A program made the position numbers and the translations under genes. Under the pieces are notes generated by a model. That model searched no databases and was not told the origin of the DNA. It worked only from the letters and a program-made list of their open reading frames with translations. Below are positions 36,096-48,265 of a stretch of 64,000 bases of DNA, piece by piece. Source of the stretch: Wuchereria bancrofti (Eukaryota; Nematoda; Chromadorea; Rhabditida; Onchocercidae). Where the stretch lies: assembly GCA_005281725.1 (NCBI GenBank), contig SSBO01000001.1, positions 5,192,399 to 5,256,398 of the forward strand, written 5' to 3'. Position 1 is the first letter of the stretch. Every line of letters begins with the position of its first letter.

Positions 36096-38688
36096 ATGAG
36101 TTGTTTATCCATTGTTGTTGACTGTGATGCCCGTCATTGGGGTGAATTGGCTGAGAAGGAAAACAATGAGAATGTGATTTGTATGTTGATTCATTCCATT
36201 ACATCATATACTACAGCGCATATGTCACTTTCTGCAATGAATGGTATAGTCGTCATTGGTGTCGATGGGACGCTTTCGGAACCGACCATCTACACTACAA
36301 GTGCGTCATCAGATGTTAGTTTTCAAAGAATTTCATTCAGATCTAAATTAGTAACTGAATGAAAGCCAGTAGATAACTACTCCGACGTTAATTGCTTGAA
36401 TTGAATGGTGGATTAGTGATTCTCTTTAATTTATGATACCAATTATTGCTGAGTATTTTAAAAATGTATCACTAGTAGCAGTACTGTAAACCATCGTACA
36501 ACTGTGCTCCAGAGAGTTTCATGAGATAGTCCTTGATCGTTGCAGTTAAAAAAAGTAAACTTTTGTAAAGTCTTGGTGATGAGTACAATATTGTACATGA
36601 GAATAAAGAAGAAGCTTGATGACAGTTGGTGTGTAAAAAATTGGTACCTTCTTATAAAAAAAACACACACTCAGAATTCAATAAAAAATGTTATACATTT
36701 TATTTAGATAGATATGAGTTCAGCAATAAAAACATCAATACAAAATGCACTTAAAAAATCGGCTTCCTCGACAAATACAACAGACTCAGCCCTTTTTGCA
36801 CCTGCTATTGCTACTGCCATTTGTCGTATGTTTAACTTGTTTGCTGGGGGAGCTAATGAGATTTTCATTCCCAAAAATTTGCTTTCTGTTCCATGAATTC
36901 AAGTGATTTCATTGACTTTATTGCCTCTCTATATTTATTGATGCCTTCTAACTAGCTGTTACTTTTGAGAGTTTCATAATACAATTACTTTAATTTCTGA
37001 AAAGATGATTTATTTGGAACTACTTCAGGTATACACTCATCCATAAATTTGAATGATACTATCACTCTATCTGGTTTAATGCACCCACGTGTTATTAAGC
37101 ACTATGTTGAGTCCTGTATTTTTAGTTTTTTAGTAAAAATAACAAAGTCATTGTAATTTATTTGTTATTTACTTGCGGGAAAACAAGTTCTGGTGTTTAT
37201 TTCAACAAGTATTTTAAATAATATTTCTTCAGATATTTTTCGTTTCAAGAATGAAGTTGACAAAGGAGATGGGCGCATTCTTGTTATCAACATTGGTAGT
37301 GATCTTCTTGGAGAGCATAATATTTTAATGAATATCTTCTTCGCCGCTCATAAGCATAGTATTCTCATTGATGTGGCCAATATCGGTCAGTTCTAATCTA
37401 TTAAGGTTGGGACTATTAAGATGGAGTAAATGTGCATTGCCATACTATGTAATTTGACGAATCCTGCTTGTTATTTTGTTTTTGGGGACTTCACAACCTG
37501 TTTAATGGGCTACTGGAAATGTTGAACATTACTGACAATGTGAGAATATTGAAGAATACTGGTTATATGAAATTTCGGAGACATCTATTATATAATAAGT
37601 TCGAGCTTTTCTGTACTCTACTTATTGGATTATCGCCATTTACTTTCAAAAATCTTGGTTACGTGATTCTCTTTTCTTGAGATGATTTTTTAAACGAATA
37701 GGAGTGCTTTTAAACTGAATATTAAAAGTGCTTTTGCATAGAAGTTTTATAAATTTTATATTTTTAAACCAATAAATCAGTAAATTCCCCATATTTTATT
37801 TCGTCATAAATTGAGAATAGCAGACTTTTATCTAAAATCTTGAAATGTCTTGGAGAGAGAAAGCATTCATTCTATAATTTAGGTGAAACATCGCCAATTT
37901 TGCAACAGGCAAGCGATATTACTGGTGGTACGTACTTCAATGTTAAAAAACCGAAGCAATTGTTGAAATACACAATGGTTAGTATCTTAAGTGGTCTCGA
38001 TCATAGGAACATTCAGTGATTAGATAACTCGAATATATTAATCTGGGATTGCCAAAAAACTAATCTAGATATGACTGCGTTTAAACTTTATTTATAAATA
38101 TCTAAGTATTGCAAAAAAGCTTATAGTGTTTTACACTTGGAAGGGCATCGCTGCGTTCTGCATTCCCATCACCTTCATCATCAACTTCAATAGATTATCG
38201 AGCTAGCTGCCATTGCCACGGTGCTCCAGTAAGTGTTGGATGGGTATGCTCCGTATGTCTTTCGGTTCAATGTCACTTTAGTCCAATATGCCCTGCATGC
38301 AAGTTAGTTCATGTTATAGTTTGATTTATTTTTTAAATTCTAAACGAAATGAGCATTTGAAGGAATCAATACATATATGGAACTCACTATTTTGTGCAAA
38401 GCATCAAAAGTAGAATTGCTAATTTTACGAGTACGAAATAACCAAGCATTAATTAAATACATGGCATCTCAGCATGTTTTGAATACAATGCGTTAAAAGT
38501 AGCATATTCATATTTTGCTATCCAAATAATAGGAAGGTTATTTTAATTTCTGAAGAAAACAGAACTTTGGAAATTTTTCTAATAACCCTCAATATTTACA
38601 TAAATTTGATCTTGAGATTTACAGCACTGTATTCAAAATTTCGATCTTGGCAAGGCGAGGACGGAAGAAACGTCGAGGGGGAAATTGA
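36096..38688 (+). CDS. gtf-2H3: TFIIH core subunit p34 (GTF2H3/Tfb4)
   Basis: Structural subunit of TFIIH, needed for transcription initiation and nucleotide excision repair; partners p44. Exons: 36096-36314, 36708-36825, 37233-37385, 37883-37977, 38127-38302, 38625-38688; all phases join (274 aa). N-terminal vWA-like fold: CLSIVVDCDARHWGELAEKE, then GRILVINIGSD, HNILMNIFFAAHKHSILIDV and SPILQQASDITGGTYFNV, each with a counterpart in human GTF2H3. C-terminal zinc module: DYRASCHCHGAPVSVGW, VCSVCLSVQCHFSPICPAC and NTVFKI, ending in a basic tail (ARRGRKKRRGGN). The last exon was found from the family's C-x-T-x-FK pattern; without splicing, the frame would stop at 38324. The stop codon is only 14 bp from the VKOR stop on the other strand. 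Confidence 0.92.
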
Positions 38689-38702
38689 AAACAAATATAA
38701 GA

Positions 38703-39521
38703 TTATGATCTCTTACTATCATAAATTGAATTGTAATCCAAAACAGAATGTTTTCCGAATAAATAATAAACTAGCAGTGCATTGATAATGTAAATGCACA
38801 CACAAACTACGCAAATGCTGCGCAGGTAAACGAGAACAAAAAGAAGATATATTGACAGAAGGTTCATGAAAACCGACAAAATCTGTGACAATTTCTTTGC
38901 CCAGGACCTCTGGATAAATTGTAGTAGGAGCATGGAGGTATAAGAAAGGCAACCGTACATGGGATTTTTCTGAAATAATTCTAGTTAATCATATATACAA
39001 ATGCTCTTCAGATGAAATGTAACACAATTGGGGACTTTTTGATTTGGGTTTTATCATAAGATAAACTGAAAATAGACATTTACATGTCCCCACCATGTAT
39101 ACCATCACGTATTCTGATGCACTACTTTATCAGTATTTAGAATTTATCTTGTTCATATTAACTTTTTCCATTTTATCAGAGTGGAAATTAGTGGGCTAAA
39201 TTTTGTGTTATATTCCTTATATAATCTTCTAACATTGGTGTCTTTTATCTTTTCCTACTGTCGTATATTTATTTGACTTACCTGCGTTAATATATGGTCA
39301 GCTCCAAGAATAGATGATGCAACTCCGAGACCATTGGCAAATGCTGATTGGAAAGCTTTCGAGCAGCTAACATAATAAGCTATATCACACAATGGCCGAT
39401 AGCTGCTGTCATTATCTAAATTATGCTCTACGTACAGAGCGTAGAGCGACACAGCTAAACCTATAAATGATATGGCAACGCAAGTATAATTCGGAGATGG
39501 CGAATGTGACCTGATTGCCAT
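38703..39521 (-). CDS. Vitamin K epoxide reductase (VKOR) family protein
   Basis: ER membrane thiol redox enzyme that reduces vitamin K epoxide or quinone using a cysteine relay. Exons, high to low: 39282-39521 and 38703-38969, phase 0 (168 aa, close to human VKORC1 at 163). Four membrane segments are visible (about 13-32, 87-102, 110-128, 135-152). The key cysteines are all present: loop pair PLCD/VSCS at C45 and C53, and the active CxxC (ICVVC) at C133/C136, matching human C43/C51/C132/C135. SLYALYVE and YRPLCDIAYYVSC are typical. The ATG at 39521 sits after a likely leader acceptor (CACTTGCAG). The frame is open upstream, without an ATG. 3' end overlaps the convergent TFIIH p34 transcript zone. 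Confidence 0.9.
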
Positions 39522-39948
39522 ATGATCTGCAAGTGGTTCAAAGTGATGACTGGTTGGCACTTAAAGCGATGAAGAGATTACATACTCTTACATTATTGGA
39601 ATTTATCGGCATTTGGGATGGACCGGTATAATCTGATTAGATATAATCGGTACAGCTATCTATTACACATTCAACGAAGCGCTAACAATTGGAGCTGGTG
39701 CATATGATAAGAAACAAATATGTGGGATTATTGAGGCGAATAGGAATTTCGTGCCTTTAAACTTGTTAGGTGGATACCTCGACTTTAACTTATTGAGTTG
39801 AAATTAGCTCACTAGACAATTCTGCAAAAAGTTAATAAATGCGACTGGTCACCGAGTAATGGAACAGATCCCTCTTGATTAAAATTTTGACAGGTGGTCA
39901 GGAGATTATTAGTTGTCGTTTATTTTCACTTGCAGATAAGTTACTTCC
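39522..39948. promoter_or_regulatory. Divergent promoter region, VKOR and microprotein gene
   Basis: 427 bp between the start codons of two genes reading away from each other. A leader acceptor (TTTTCACTTGCAG) ends 14 bp before the forward ATG. No other exon is seen. Confidence 0.5.
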
Positions 39949-40631
39949 ATGGGTTGGTCAGTTCTATTTCAACGTCTTACTGTTACCACTGGTATTGTTG
40001 TAATTTTCGGTGGCGTTGCTTTAGGTAAGTCTTCAGCTCATCGTGCATTTGCCAAAAGTAGCTCTAACTCACTTTAAAGCTACAGTCTGAACTACCTATT
40101 CGTGAAATTCGATTTATGTCAAACTACTGAGAAGCTAGGGATTACAATTTTCTTTTTTCAAATTGAAGCTCGTTTTTTATAATTAAATCCAGCAATCCAT
40201 TTTCTCCATTTCGAATTGAACAAAGGGAATCCGGGGTATAAAGGAAGAGGTATCCCATTTGAGCTTTCCTCTTATGTTAGTTTCCATTTTGTAGTGAACA
40301 TTGATTTTTACAAAATGTTATAACTGGATATTAGTTAACGGTTTACAACCCTACAGCGAAAATTTGTGGATACTAATGTCTCTTTGTAGGTTTTGGTTCT
40401 TCAGGTGATGTGATTATCAGGAGAGGAATTATTAAAAACGTAGATTCTATGTCATTAACAAATCAAATATATTGAACTAACTTTCTTTAACTTTCGAGTC
40501 TCTTTCTAGGAGCATATAAACTACGCCAGTCAAGTGATTCGTTACGTGGACGTGGAGTCTATTGGAGGAATCAGGAAATGGATGATTTTGTACGCTGTAA
40601 GGAGGAAAATTTGAAACGAACAACTCCATAA
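39949..40631 (+). CDS. 65-aa single-pass membrane microprotein, unrecognised
   Basis: Two exons, 39949-40024 and 40510-40631, joined in phase 1 (GTAAGT donor, TTTCTAG acceptor). The protein starts MGWSVLFQRL, has one hydrophobic, Gly/Val-rich segment (about residues 11-27: TVTTGIVVIFGGVALGA), then a polar tail with many Arg, Asp and Glu (YKLRQSSDSLRGRG, MDDFVRCKEENLKR). I do not recognise the family. The shape (short N terminus, one membrane helix, charged tail) resembles small mitochondrial or ER assembly and regulatory proteins, but this is only a guess. Support comes from perfect phase, good splice sites, a leader acceptor before the ATG and a clean stop. Such genes are usually missed because each exon is under 45 codons. 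Confidence 0.62.
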
Positions 40632-42623
40632 TTATATAAGCACTAATTTTGCTGTTTAATATATTTTTTTTTGGTTTATGTATAACAAATAAACGGTCTT
40701 TTTTCATTCAAAAAAGGTTTATCTTCAGTAAAATTTTCGTTCTATTTAGGACAAAAATGGAGAAAACATGTTCTATTCTATAATCAATGTTTACAATCAA
40801 TTAAAACGGAAGTGACAAGTTCTGGTAGTGCGTTAGAGGCACTATGCACATAAGCTAGATATGAAATTCATAAATTCTGCAAAATGTCAAGAATCTCATT
40901 TCCAGTTTCAAATTTATATTTTAGCAGGGCAGGGATACGTCACTTTCAGCTTTGTGATAGGTCGATGAACAGTGTTGATTGGCTGAGCATTTTGCAGCGG
41001 TTATAGCAGATAAGTCGGATTAACGAAATAAGTCATACTAATTATAGGCTAAGGAGTTCTAACTAATATGGGTTTAGATGTCTTTATTTTTGAAATGGTA
41101 AGGTTGTGAATAAAAGCTGTATCCATTCCATTCATGTGTATTGTCCTGTCTTCCATATGCATTCTGATCGGAAATTCTCATTTCACAAAGTTATTTATGC
41201 TTTATAAGAATTACCACACATGCATTATTTACTATATGACTTTCGGTCATATACTAAAGGTTTTGTTTGACAGCTGTAAACACGTAATGTTGTAAATAAT
41301 TGGGGGAGCGAAATGGCCTTACAATACTTATGCTTATGCATGCACAAGGACATGTTAAGCACATACAAAGGTTCATGCAAGGAACTAACCCAATACAAGA
41401 AAAAAAGCACATAACTCCTTCCAATAATAATTTTGCTACTCATCTACTATTCCACTTTCACATGGGCAGTTAGGGTTTCAGATTTCATGCTTTCTTTCTT
41501 TTTCAATCAATGTGCTTATTTCTTTTTTTTTTTTTTGTATATTAGACCTTCCCTCAACAGTGGTTCTTTTTAAATTTCAGTGCCACCGCTATGAGAATAA
41601 AAATGAACTAATTGTTTTGCCTAAGGTTTATATGAAACATCTAGCTGGCATTAAATAAAATTCCATAACAGTTTTGGGTCAGCTGTTTTTAATAAGTGCT
41701 GGAGTATTACATTTTGAAATAGTACATCTGAATTGGCATTTGAAGTTAAAGCTCTACTGAAGAATTCAAATTTGTAATAAGTGGTCAAAATTTTTACGAA
41801 CTGGGATGGAATGCTTGGGAAAATCCGAAGTTATGAGTGTCATTTGAATTTTTCAGGCTTAATGTTCGTTTCTCTGTTTTTATTTTTATTTTTTCCATCG
41901 ATCAGAAATCGTTTCATCCTATTTATTGCTTATTTCACCATATTTTCTTATACAGTAGGCGAAGTGAAATGTACTAATTTAAGGAGTTTGAGGGATTGAT
42001 CTGAAATATACGCCAACAACCAACTGTAGGAGGCCAATGACAGTCGTTTATCGATTAAATCAAAAATTAAATACATCAAACGTATTAGTGGCTAAAATAA
42101 GTTTTTTAGATAACTGCAAAGAAAATTTAATATCTTCGAGTCTTCATACTGGAGCATGATATCTATTCATTTAAAAATCAACATAAATACAAATGAAGCG
42201 AAATGTATGAAATATCAAATTTCAATGGTTCCACTGATACATCGGAAAAGGCATCTTAATACTTTAGCTATCGAAACACTTTATTGTTGTTGATGTGACC
42301 CCATCATATTCATTCATACCATTAAAATCCTTTTTTAATTTCTGTGCATTTTCAAATATTTCGTTTTTCTTGGAGAATCAAAAATGTATTCTTACATGTT
42401 TATTTGAAGGTGTTATGGTAATGTATTTTCCTAAGCATCTTCAAAAATACTTTTTCTTGCAGAGAATCAAAAATGTGTTTTAAAGTGAAAATTTCAAGTT
42501 TTTGTACGATTGAATTTTTATTGTGATCCATTCTAAAAGTATCCTTGTTTATTCACAGGGCAGTAGGTATTGAAAATAATGTGGATAAAAGGGGTTGAAA
42601 AGTTATGATAACTCTAACTTTCG

Positions 42624-43280
42624 TTGGATACAACGGTAACACTTGGCACCTTTTGGCATAGAAGGAATTTTCCACCACATTTACCCAGTAATAAAGATAA
42701 TATTTTCATTACCAATATCACAATTGATACGACAGAAGCGCTTAATGCATCGCCATTATTGTCAACAAAAGTGCATATTGTGAAAGCACCGACCGATTTG
42801 AAATGGATTGTGATGGAACTGTTCTGTGAAAAAGAACAAAAAGAATCAAATCACGATGCCAATCATCGAAATTCGAACTCAATTTCATTAGTTTTGGAGT
42901 TTAAAACTATGTCTTAGATCTAAAACTAAGTCTTAAATTAATGCAGATATGTAGATGGATTGAAATAATTGGGCTAAGTGCACAAACTAAAACTATCACT
43001 TTTATCAGGGAAGAAGTATTACAATAGGAAAGTATGCTCGGCGTAGTTGAAAACACACTCATGTGGTTGCTACTGAAATGATATTTTCTGACTTGGATGA
43101 TGACAAATGTCTGTGCTATCTAAGCCGCCAGGGTAAAATGAAGCTTGAAAGACTTGGTGCATAAATGGAAACAATGTTTAAATTTTTATTTTTTGTAGCT
43201 GTTAATGGACGCAATGTGAGCAATATGGAAACGGCGGATCATATACAACCACATTTTGAAGCAATATTAGAACAATTCAG
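42624..43280 (+). CDS. Candidate exons of an unrecognised forward-strand gene
   Basis: A 97-codon open frame ending at 42917 (FITNITIDTTEALNASPL, HIVKAPTDLKWIVMELFCEK) looks more like protein than chance. It can be spliced at 42886|GTTTTG in phase 0 to 43009-43042 (GRSITIGKYAR, GTAGTT donor) and then in phase 1 to 43199-43280 (VNGRNVSNMETADHIQPH, FEAILEQF), which ends with CAG|GTTCTT. Phases fit but donors are mediocre. The start is unresolved: an upstream frame beginning at the ATG near 42605 is in another phase. I do not recognise a domain; TIG-like spacing in the second exon could hint at FHA but is too short to claim. The model may be wrong in part or whole. Confidence 0.3.
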
Positions 43281-44832
43281 GTTCTTAGCTCAACTCGAAA
43301 GATCAAGAACTGGGGAATAAGTCATGTTGTGTTTGAACGGAATGATATTTTGAAAAGTATGAAAAATAGCTTTGGAAGGATTTAGAATTGCCTCCTGTGG
43401 TTCCGTTGTCACCACCATAAATAATTCTTCCTTTCTCTGCGATGTTATTAAAATGAGAACGGAAGGGGCTCATACTAAATAATTCATTTATCCGTACCGA
43501 TTTGATTACAAATGATTATCGATTTTTTAATCATGATTAGTGGCAAGTAATTACGGCTATATTGGTGATGCTTCGTAATATTGCTATACTGTGAAAATTA
43601 TTAATGAAAATTATTAAGTTTAAACTATTACTAGTTAATTGTTTCAAGATTTATGAAAAAAAATCTGACAATGCAACCCATATTAAATAATTTGTAAATT
43701 TAATAATATCGCAGTTTTATCAGTGGTTTTGTTAAATTTGAAAGGTCATTTCTGGGAGACAAAAATAGATCAAATTTAAGCTAACATGCCACTTCAGAAA
43801 CAGATATTCAGGTTACTTTCGCCTTAAACAAAGTAGTAGTCAGAAAGCACTAATAGAAAGAGAAATGAAAATGAGAACGGAAATGAGATTATTAAACAGT
43901 ATCAAGTTCAACTTTAAGTTGACACTATTTTGCTACCGGGTTGCTATTTAAAACTAACGGGATTTAACCAGCTATCGAAAATATTTTCCGCATCCTTCTG
44001 GTTCTTCATCAAGGTCATCGCCTTTGTAAAAATTTTTGAACCACAAATGTATTGTAAGTTTAAATAGTTCTAGACGAAATATATGTTAATATTTGCGAGA
44101 AATATGTGTTAATATTTGCATTAACCCAATAAATGACAATTAATATAATCACTGATTCTATTATAATTGGGACAAAAATGGGAAGGCATTGCTGACTTTT
44201 AAGAGTTTGTATTTCAACTTGACGTACCGTATTGGTTGAAAGTTTGTCAAGTTTACAAAACAAAGTAGTAATAAAAAGTGCAAAGTGTTGGGAAACGCAC
44301 AATTAGTTTATTATTAGACAACAACTGTAACCTTTCAGCAATTTTGAACGGCAAATGATAGTTTTGTAGAGAAGTTGAGATGTATAATTAATTATATTTA
44401 TAATTATTTTTCATAGGTTTCTGAACTAATAAAGGCAATTTTATGCTAAATGTAGGAAATATTTAGGAAATATTTGAAAAAAGGGAAAAAAGGCTCGGCA
44501 TTATTCTCAGTTTAATTGAGAGCTAAATGTAATGCTTGAATTTAATCTCATTCAGTGCAGAAATATTCAGTAAGCTGATGAAATTTTAGAAAATTTTGCA
44601 TTGGAACTCTGCAACGGAAACTCACCACTGTTAACAAATCACATCCATCCTACCTGGATCATCAGATGACATTTAGCTCAAGATGAAAATACAACGAGTT
44701 GTGCTGGTAAAATTTTTCAAATAAAAATTTCCAAGATCTTTTTTTTCTGCAACATTTCATCAAAATGATTACATATTGAATTGATTGGCATAAATCATGA
44801 TTTCAGAAAACCATATAATTAGGGGAGATCAG

Positions 44833-45220
44833 GAAAGTGTCTCAGGAAACATCACATCAAACAGCAATTGTTTGCAATGTCTTTGAGAGAAGACTGCTTT
44901 CAGTTCTCCACCCAGCAACACTCAAGCAATATCGACTCTTTTTTGAAAAAGATTTGATTCTTCACTCTCAAACCTTTGAGTAATTGTGCTTCTCAAATGC
45001 TAATGCAGTGGATTTTTCTTTCTCTCACTGATTTTCATCCCATTCTTTCCAACAGTGTGAAAAAAATTCAAATAGTCCACGTCACTTGAAATCCTGTGAA
45101 TCAAATGAATTGGCATCTTCGAGTCTGATTAATGAAAACAAAGAAAAATTGAATACTTGTGAGAATAGAGTCTACCAGCAACTAATTATTGAGAACTTGT
45201 GTAATAATAAGTTTGACTGA
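44833..45220 (+). CDS. Candidate 3' exons, unrecognised forward-strand gene
   Basis: Exon 44833-44979 reads KVSQETSHQTAIVCNVFE then RRLLSVLHPATLKQYRLFFE, with good acceptor and donor contexts (AGATCAG|GAAAG, TTTGA|GTAATT). It is phase-compatible with the exon ending at 43280. The next acceptor (TTTCCAACAG, before 45056) opens a 54-residue, Ser/Asn/Glu-rich frame (SPRHLKSCESNELASSSL) to a stop at 45218-45220, but that frame needs phase 0, whereas the donor gives phase 2. In phase 2 the protein would end after about 11 more residues. So either the donor is another one or the long frame is chance. Could be the end of the gene begun near 42624. Confidence 0.3.
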
Positions 45221-46244
45221 AACCTTTAATGCGAGATGCAAGATAAATACTATGGTAAAGTAGCCTAATTTCTACAACGCGTTGCATGTCTTTGTATTTC
45301 GTTATATTTCAAATTCACAAAATAAAAAGACTAAATGCCGAATGAGTGGCTTCACTGCATAGTTTATTTTGAATGAACAGTAAACAACAATCTATACAAA
45401 ACATGGGAATGATTCATGGTAGAAGCACTCAAAAGATTTCATTAAATTCCATTTAGGGTTGTTTTGTTTATTAAGAAAACATGTTAAAGAGCAATTGTAC
45501 TGATGACTAATGAGTGTTGGCACTGTCCACAGTCCTATGTTAATATAATAGGTATGCTAAATATAGCTTGAATGAAATACGTAATGAACAGTGATATTGA
45601 AAAACCTTCGCAGAGAGTTGGTGGTATAGGTGAGTGGTACAGTTAAGGATTTAACGAGGTGATATCAGGACTTAGCATTTGGAGTTGATGTCATTACTTT
45701 CTTATCCCATTACTGAGATAAACCTCAGTCAGAAATTTTGATAGAACGATTTATTGACATTGTAATTATATTTGTCGCTGGTGTACTGGAAGCCGTAGCA
45801 AACTTTTTTTGCAGATTCATCAATGACCACTTTTACCTACGATATATTTTCAAGTAGCTCATCTTTGTCTTCTTGATTTTTTATTTCTTTGGAGAAATTC
45901 CAGCAGTTGAGAGAAATGCGATTTCTTCGATTCGATAACGAATAAGAAAATAAGTGAAAGTATCACGATATTGCTTACACACCAGAAATATAGACTTAAG
46001 ATACTTAAGTTTTCATACTTACAAACTCTATCTTAAGAAAGCAGGATTTCACATGAAAAAATAAACAGTGTCTATTCAGTCTCAAAATCCAACAAATCCA
46101 AGCTTGATGAATCAATCACTTCTCATTTTCATTTTTTTTCAAACAATTTGGAAGAAAGTCCTTGTATAAATGTTGAGTAACTTTCCAAAATAATGCAAAT
46201 ATAACAGCTAATCAATGAAAATTAAGCTTATAATGCTAAGATGA

Positions 46245-48101
46245 CTACATTCGTAGTTGAGTTTTCGACTGAATTTTTTGAGATTCCGTTTTTTTAGCAC
46301 ACTCAGAGATATTTTTTGTTAAAAGATAAGGAGGGAAAAGAGTTGACAAAGCCCGAAGATACGACATCTTATGTCCTACACTTGCAGAAAATTCTTCTGC
46401 ATTGGCCCATTTGTAATCTGCAACTACATCTTCTTTGACCAATAGCGCAGAACGGTTCATATATAATGCTTTGAAGAAAAAGATCTGAAAACAAAACCAG
46501 TTAATTTTATCTACTGTGAAAATTAACTTGAAATTTGAAGATAAAAGCCATCAGACCGCAATTATTTCCTGCAGTATGATGAACCTACCAAATTAAAATA
46601 GTAGTTGGAATATTAGAACAAACCAATTTTGCGGTTTTTTTTTAAGTCAATTCTATGACTAAATTGAATAACATCTGTCCTTGAATAACTGATTGCTATA
46701 AAACACCAAAATGGTATGCTAACTTACCGCAGCACCTCGTGACTGTGTTTTTAATCTCTGTCGTAGTTGAGCAGGATAGCAATAAAAATAAACAGCAAAC
46801 GGGGCATTGCTTATTCCTTCTCCATGAATTTCAGTGGAAAATAATTCCTTGAAACAGCGCTCCGAAGTCTGCGGATAAATTTTTATCTTCATAGCAAGGC
46901 AGGTGTTTTATTTTACTTTAAAAATTTAAAGATAGTTTTGTACTGATAGAATTTTACCAACCATTAAAATATTCATAAAAGACAAAAAGTCAAAAGTACA
47001 TTAACATTATTGATGCATAGCAACTTATAAAAATGAGAAAAACACATGAAAAAATGAGACCAACTTATTGGTAGTTCTTACTTGTTTTAGTGATTCGCCT
47101 GAGAGATTTCGCAGCTGGGGCAGATGCCACCGAGAAACATAATCGCCCTCTCGTCCAAATTTCTGACACACAAGAAGCACAAGAAATTCATCAATTTTCC
47201 TTTGTAAGCTTGCACTATCAGTTTTTGAAAACTGCAAAAACAAGACAAAGCAGTAATGCAAATATCTTCGTCATATAATTCCGAATTTACCATTTTCAAG
47301 ACAATTATAGTAAAAAAGAAATGCGATAGAATTAGTACCTTTTCAACTTAACTCATTAATTAAGCGCACACAGAAACAATACGTGATTATTCGGAGAATC
47401 TGTGGTGTTAAACGTAATCCAACCACATATACTACCCCTCATTTCATGTTTGAAATGTCTTGATACCACGCCTATTTCTCAGTTATTAACAATCCTGAAC
47501 TGAGTGTGGTCAAGTCACACCACGAGATTTTTTACCTCTATTAAAAATGCTAAAAATAGCATGTTTTAAGTAATGCAACCTTGGCAAGGTTCCCAACTGC
47601 AAGCTCTTTGCGAATTCGATCTGCTTCCTTCCGCCAGTTTTCTTCGTCCACAGAAGCTAGGATTCCTATTTCTTCTTGTAAATTAGCTTCTTCATTACCC
47701 ACTTTCAATCTTTCCCTTTGCTTAAGAAGCCTACAATAAAAAGAGACTTTTTTTTTGCAAAATTTATTGAAAAAGTTGTAAAAAGAGACTATATAAAGAG
47801 AGATTTACCTATCAGACATGTAGAGGCACATAGAGAATAAGTAAAATCAAAAAATGGTAACAAAGAAGCACCGTTCATCTCTTAACTGTCGCAATTCAAA
47901 ATCGCATCGGAGGGAGTCTTCTAATTCCCTCTGAAGCATAAAATCGTGGTAACGTTTCTCGATATCATTCATTGGTGGTGCAATGATAGGTGGCCTTACA
48001 AGAGCTACCGACGCAAATATATCCCAAATATGCGAATGTTCGCTACTGACTGCCAGCGACGAATGGAAGCGTGATATATGGCACAATACCCTGTTGCCCA
48101 T
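46245..48101 (-). CDS. mrpl-46: Mitochondrial ribosomal protein mL46 (MRPL46)
   Basis: Component of the mitochondrial large ribosomal subunit with a degenerate Nudix fold. Exons, high to low: 47872-48101, 47580-47730, 47082-47231, 46728-46868, 46245-46484 (303 aa). Recognisable parts in order: N-terminal targeting-like stretch (RVLCHISRFHSSLAV), WDIFASVALVRPPIIAPPMN, FELRQLRDER, then a Lys/Glu helix (EENWRKEADRIRKEL), a Nudix-like core with RWHLPQLRNLSGESLKQ and TSERCFKELF, APFAVYFYCYP, FFFKALYMNR, and DYKWANAEEF. The tail (KKTESQKIQSKTQLRM) is not conserved. A leader acceptor (TTATGTTTTCAG) lies 22 bp before the ATG. It lies 164 bp downstream of the 92-aa gene on the same strand, the spacing expected of a nematode operon. 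Confidence 0.9.
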
Positions 48102-48123
48102 TACAACAATTAGTTCAATCGAT

Positions 48124-48133
48124 CTGAAAACAT
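48124..48133 (-). promoter_or_regulatory. Probable spliced-leader acceptor of MRPL46
   Basis: On the reverse strand TATGTTTTCAG ends at 48124, 22 bp before the ATG, inside the 164-bp intercistronic gap. No coding exon can be joined to it, so trans-splicing (SL-type, operon internal) is the natural reading. Confidence 0.5.
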
Positions 48134-48265
48134 AAAGAGTTCTTGTTGGAAAAATCTCTATATTTCGATAGCCAATCTCTAGAGTTACACCGGTAAACCA
48201 ATTAAGAATATCTATCACCCAACATAAAATGGATATTATAAGTTGGCAGCCCCTGAACACTAAAA

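Larger units (their letters stand above)
40632..46244. other. 5.6-kb poorly resolved region with candidate exons
   Basis: No gene here can be named. Forward candidates are at 42624-42917, 43009-43042, 43199-43280, 44833-44979 and 45056-45220 (listed separately). A reverse candidate is a terminal exon at 43972-44069. I see nothing convincing in 40632-42600 or 45221-46244. Other open frames (41225-41443, 41781-41999, 42295-42483, 44060-44302) have hydrophobic, low-complexity translations and no splice support. Confidence 0.5.

Noticed and set aside
38127..38324. TFIIH p34 ending at the in-frame stop 38322-38324
   Set aside because: The family has a conserved FKI segment after the last zinc ligand, found in the exon 38625-38688 in the correct phase.
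44060..44302. Reverse open frame with hydrophobic stretch (FVPIIIESVIILIVIYWV)
   Set aside because: AT-rich chance frames often look like membrane helices; there is no acceptor, domain or neighbouring exon.
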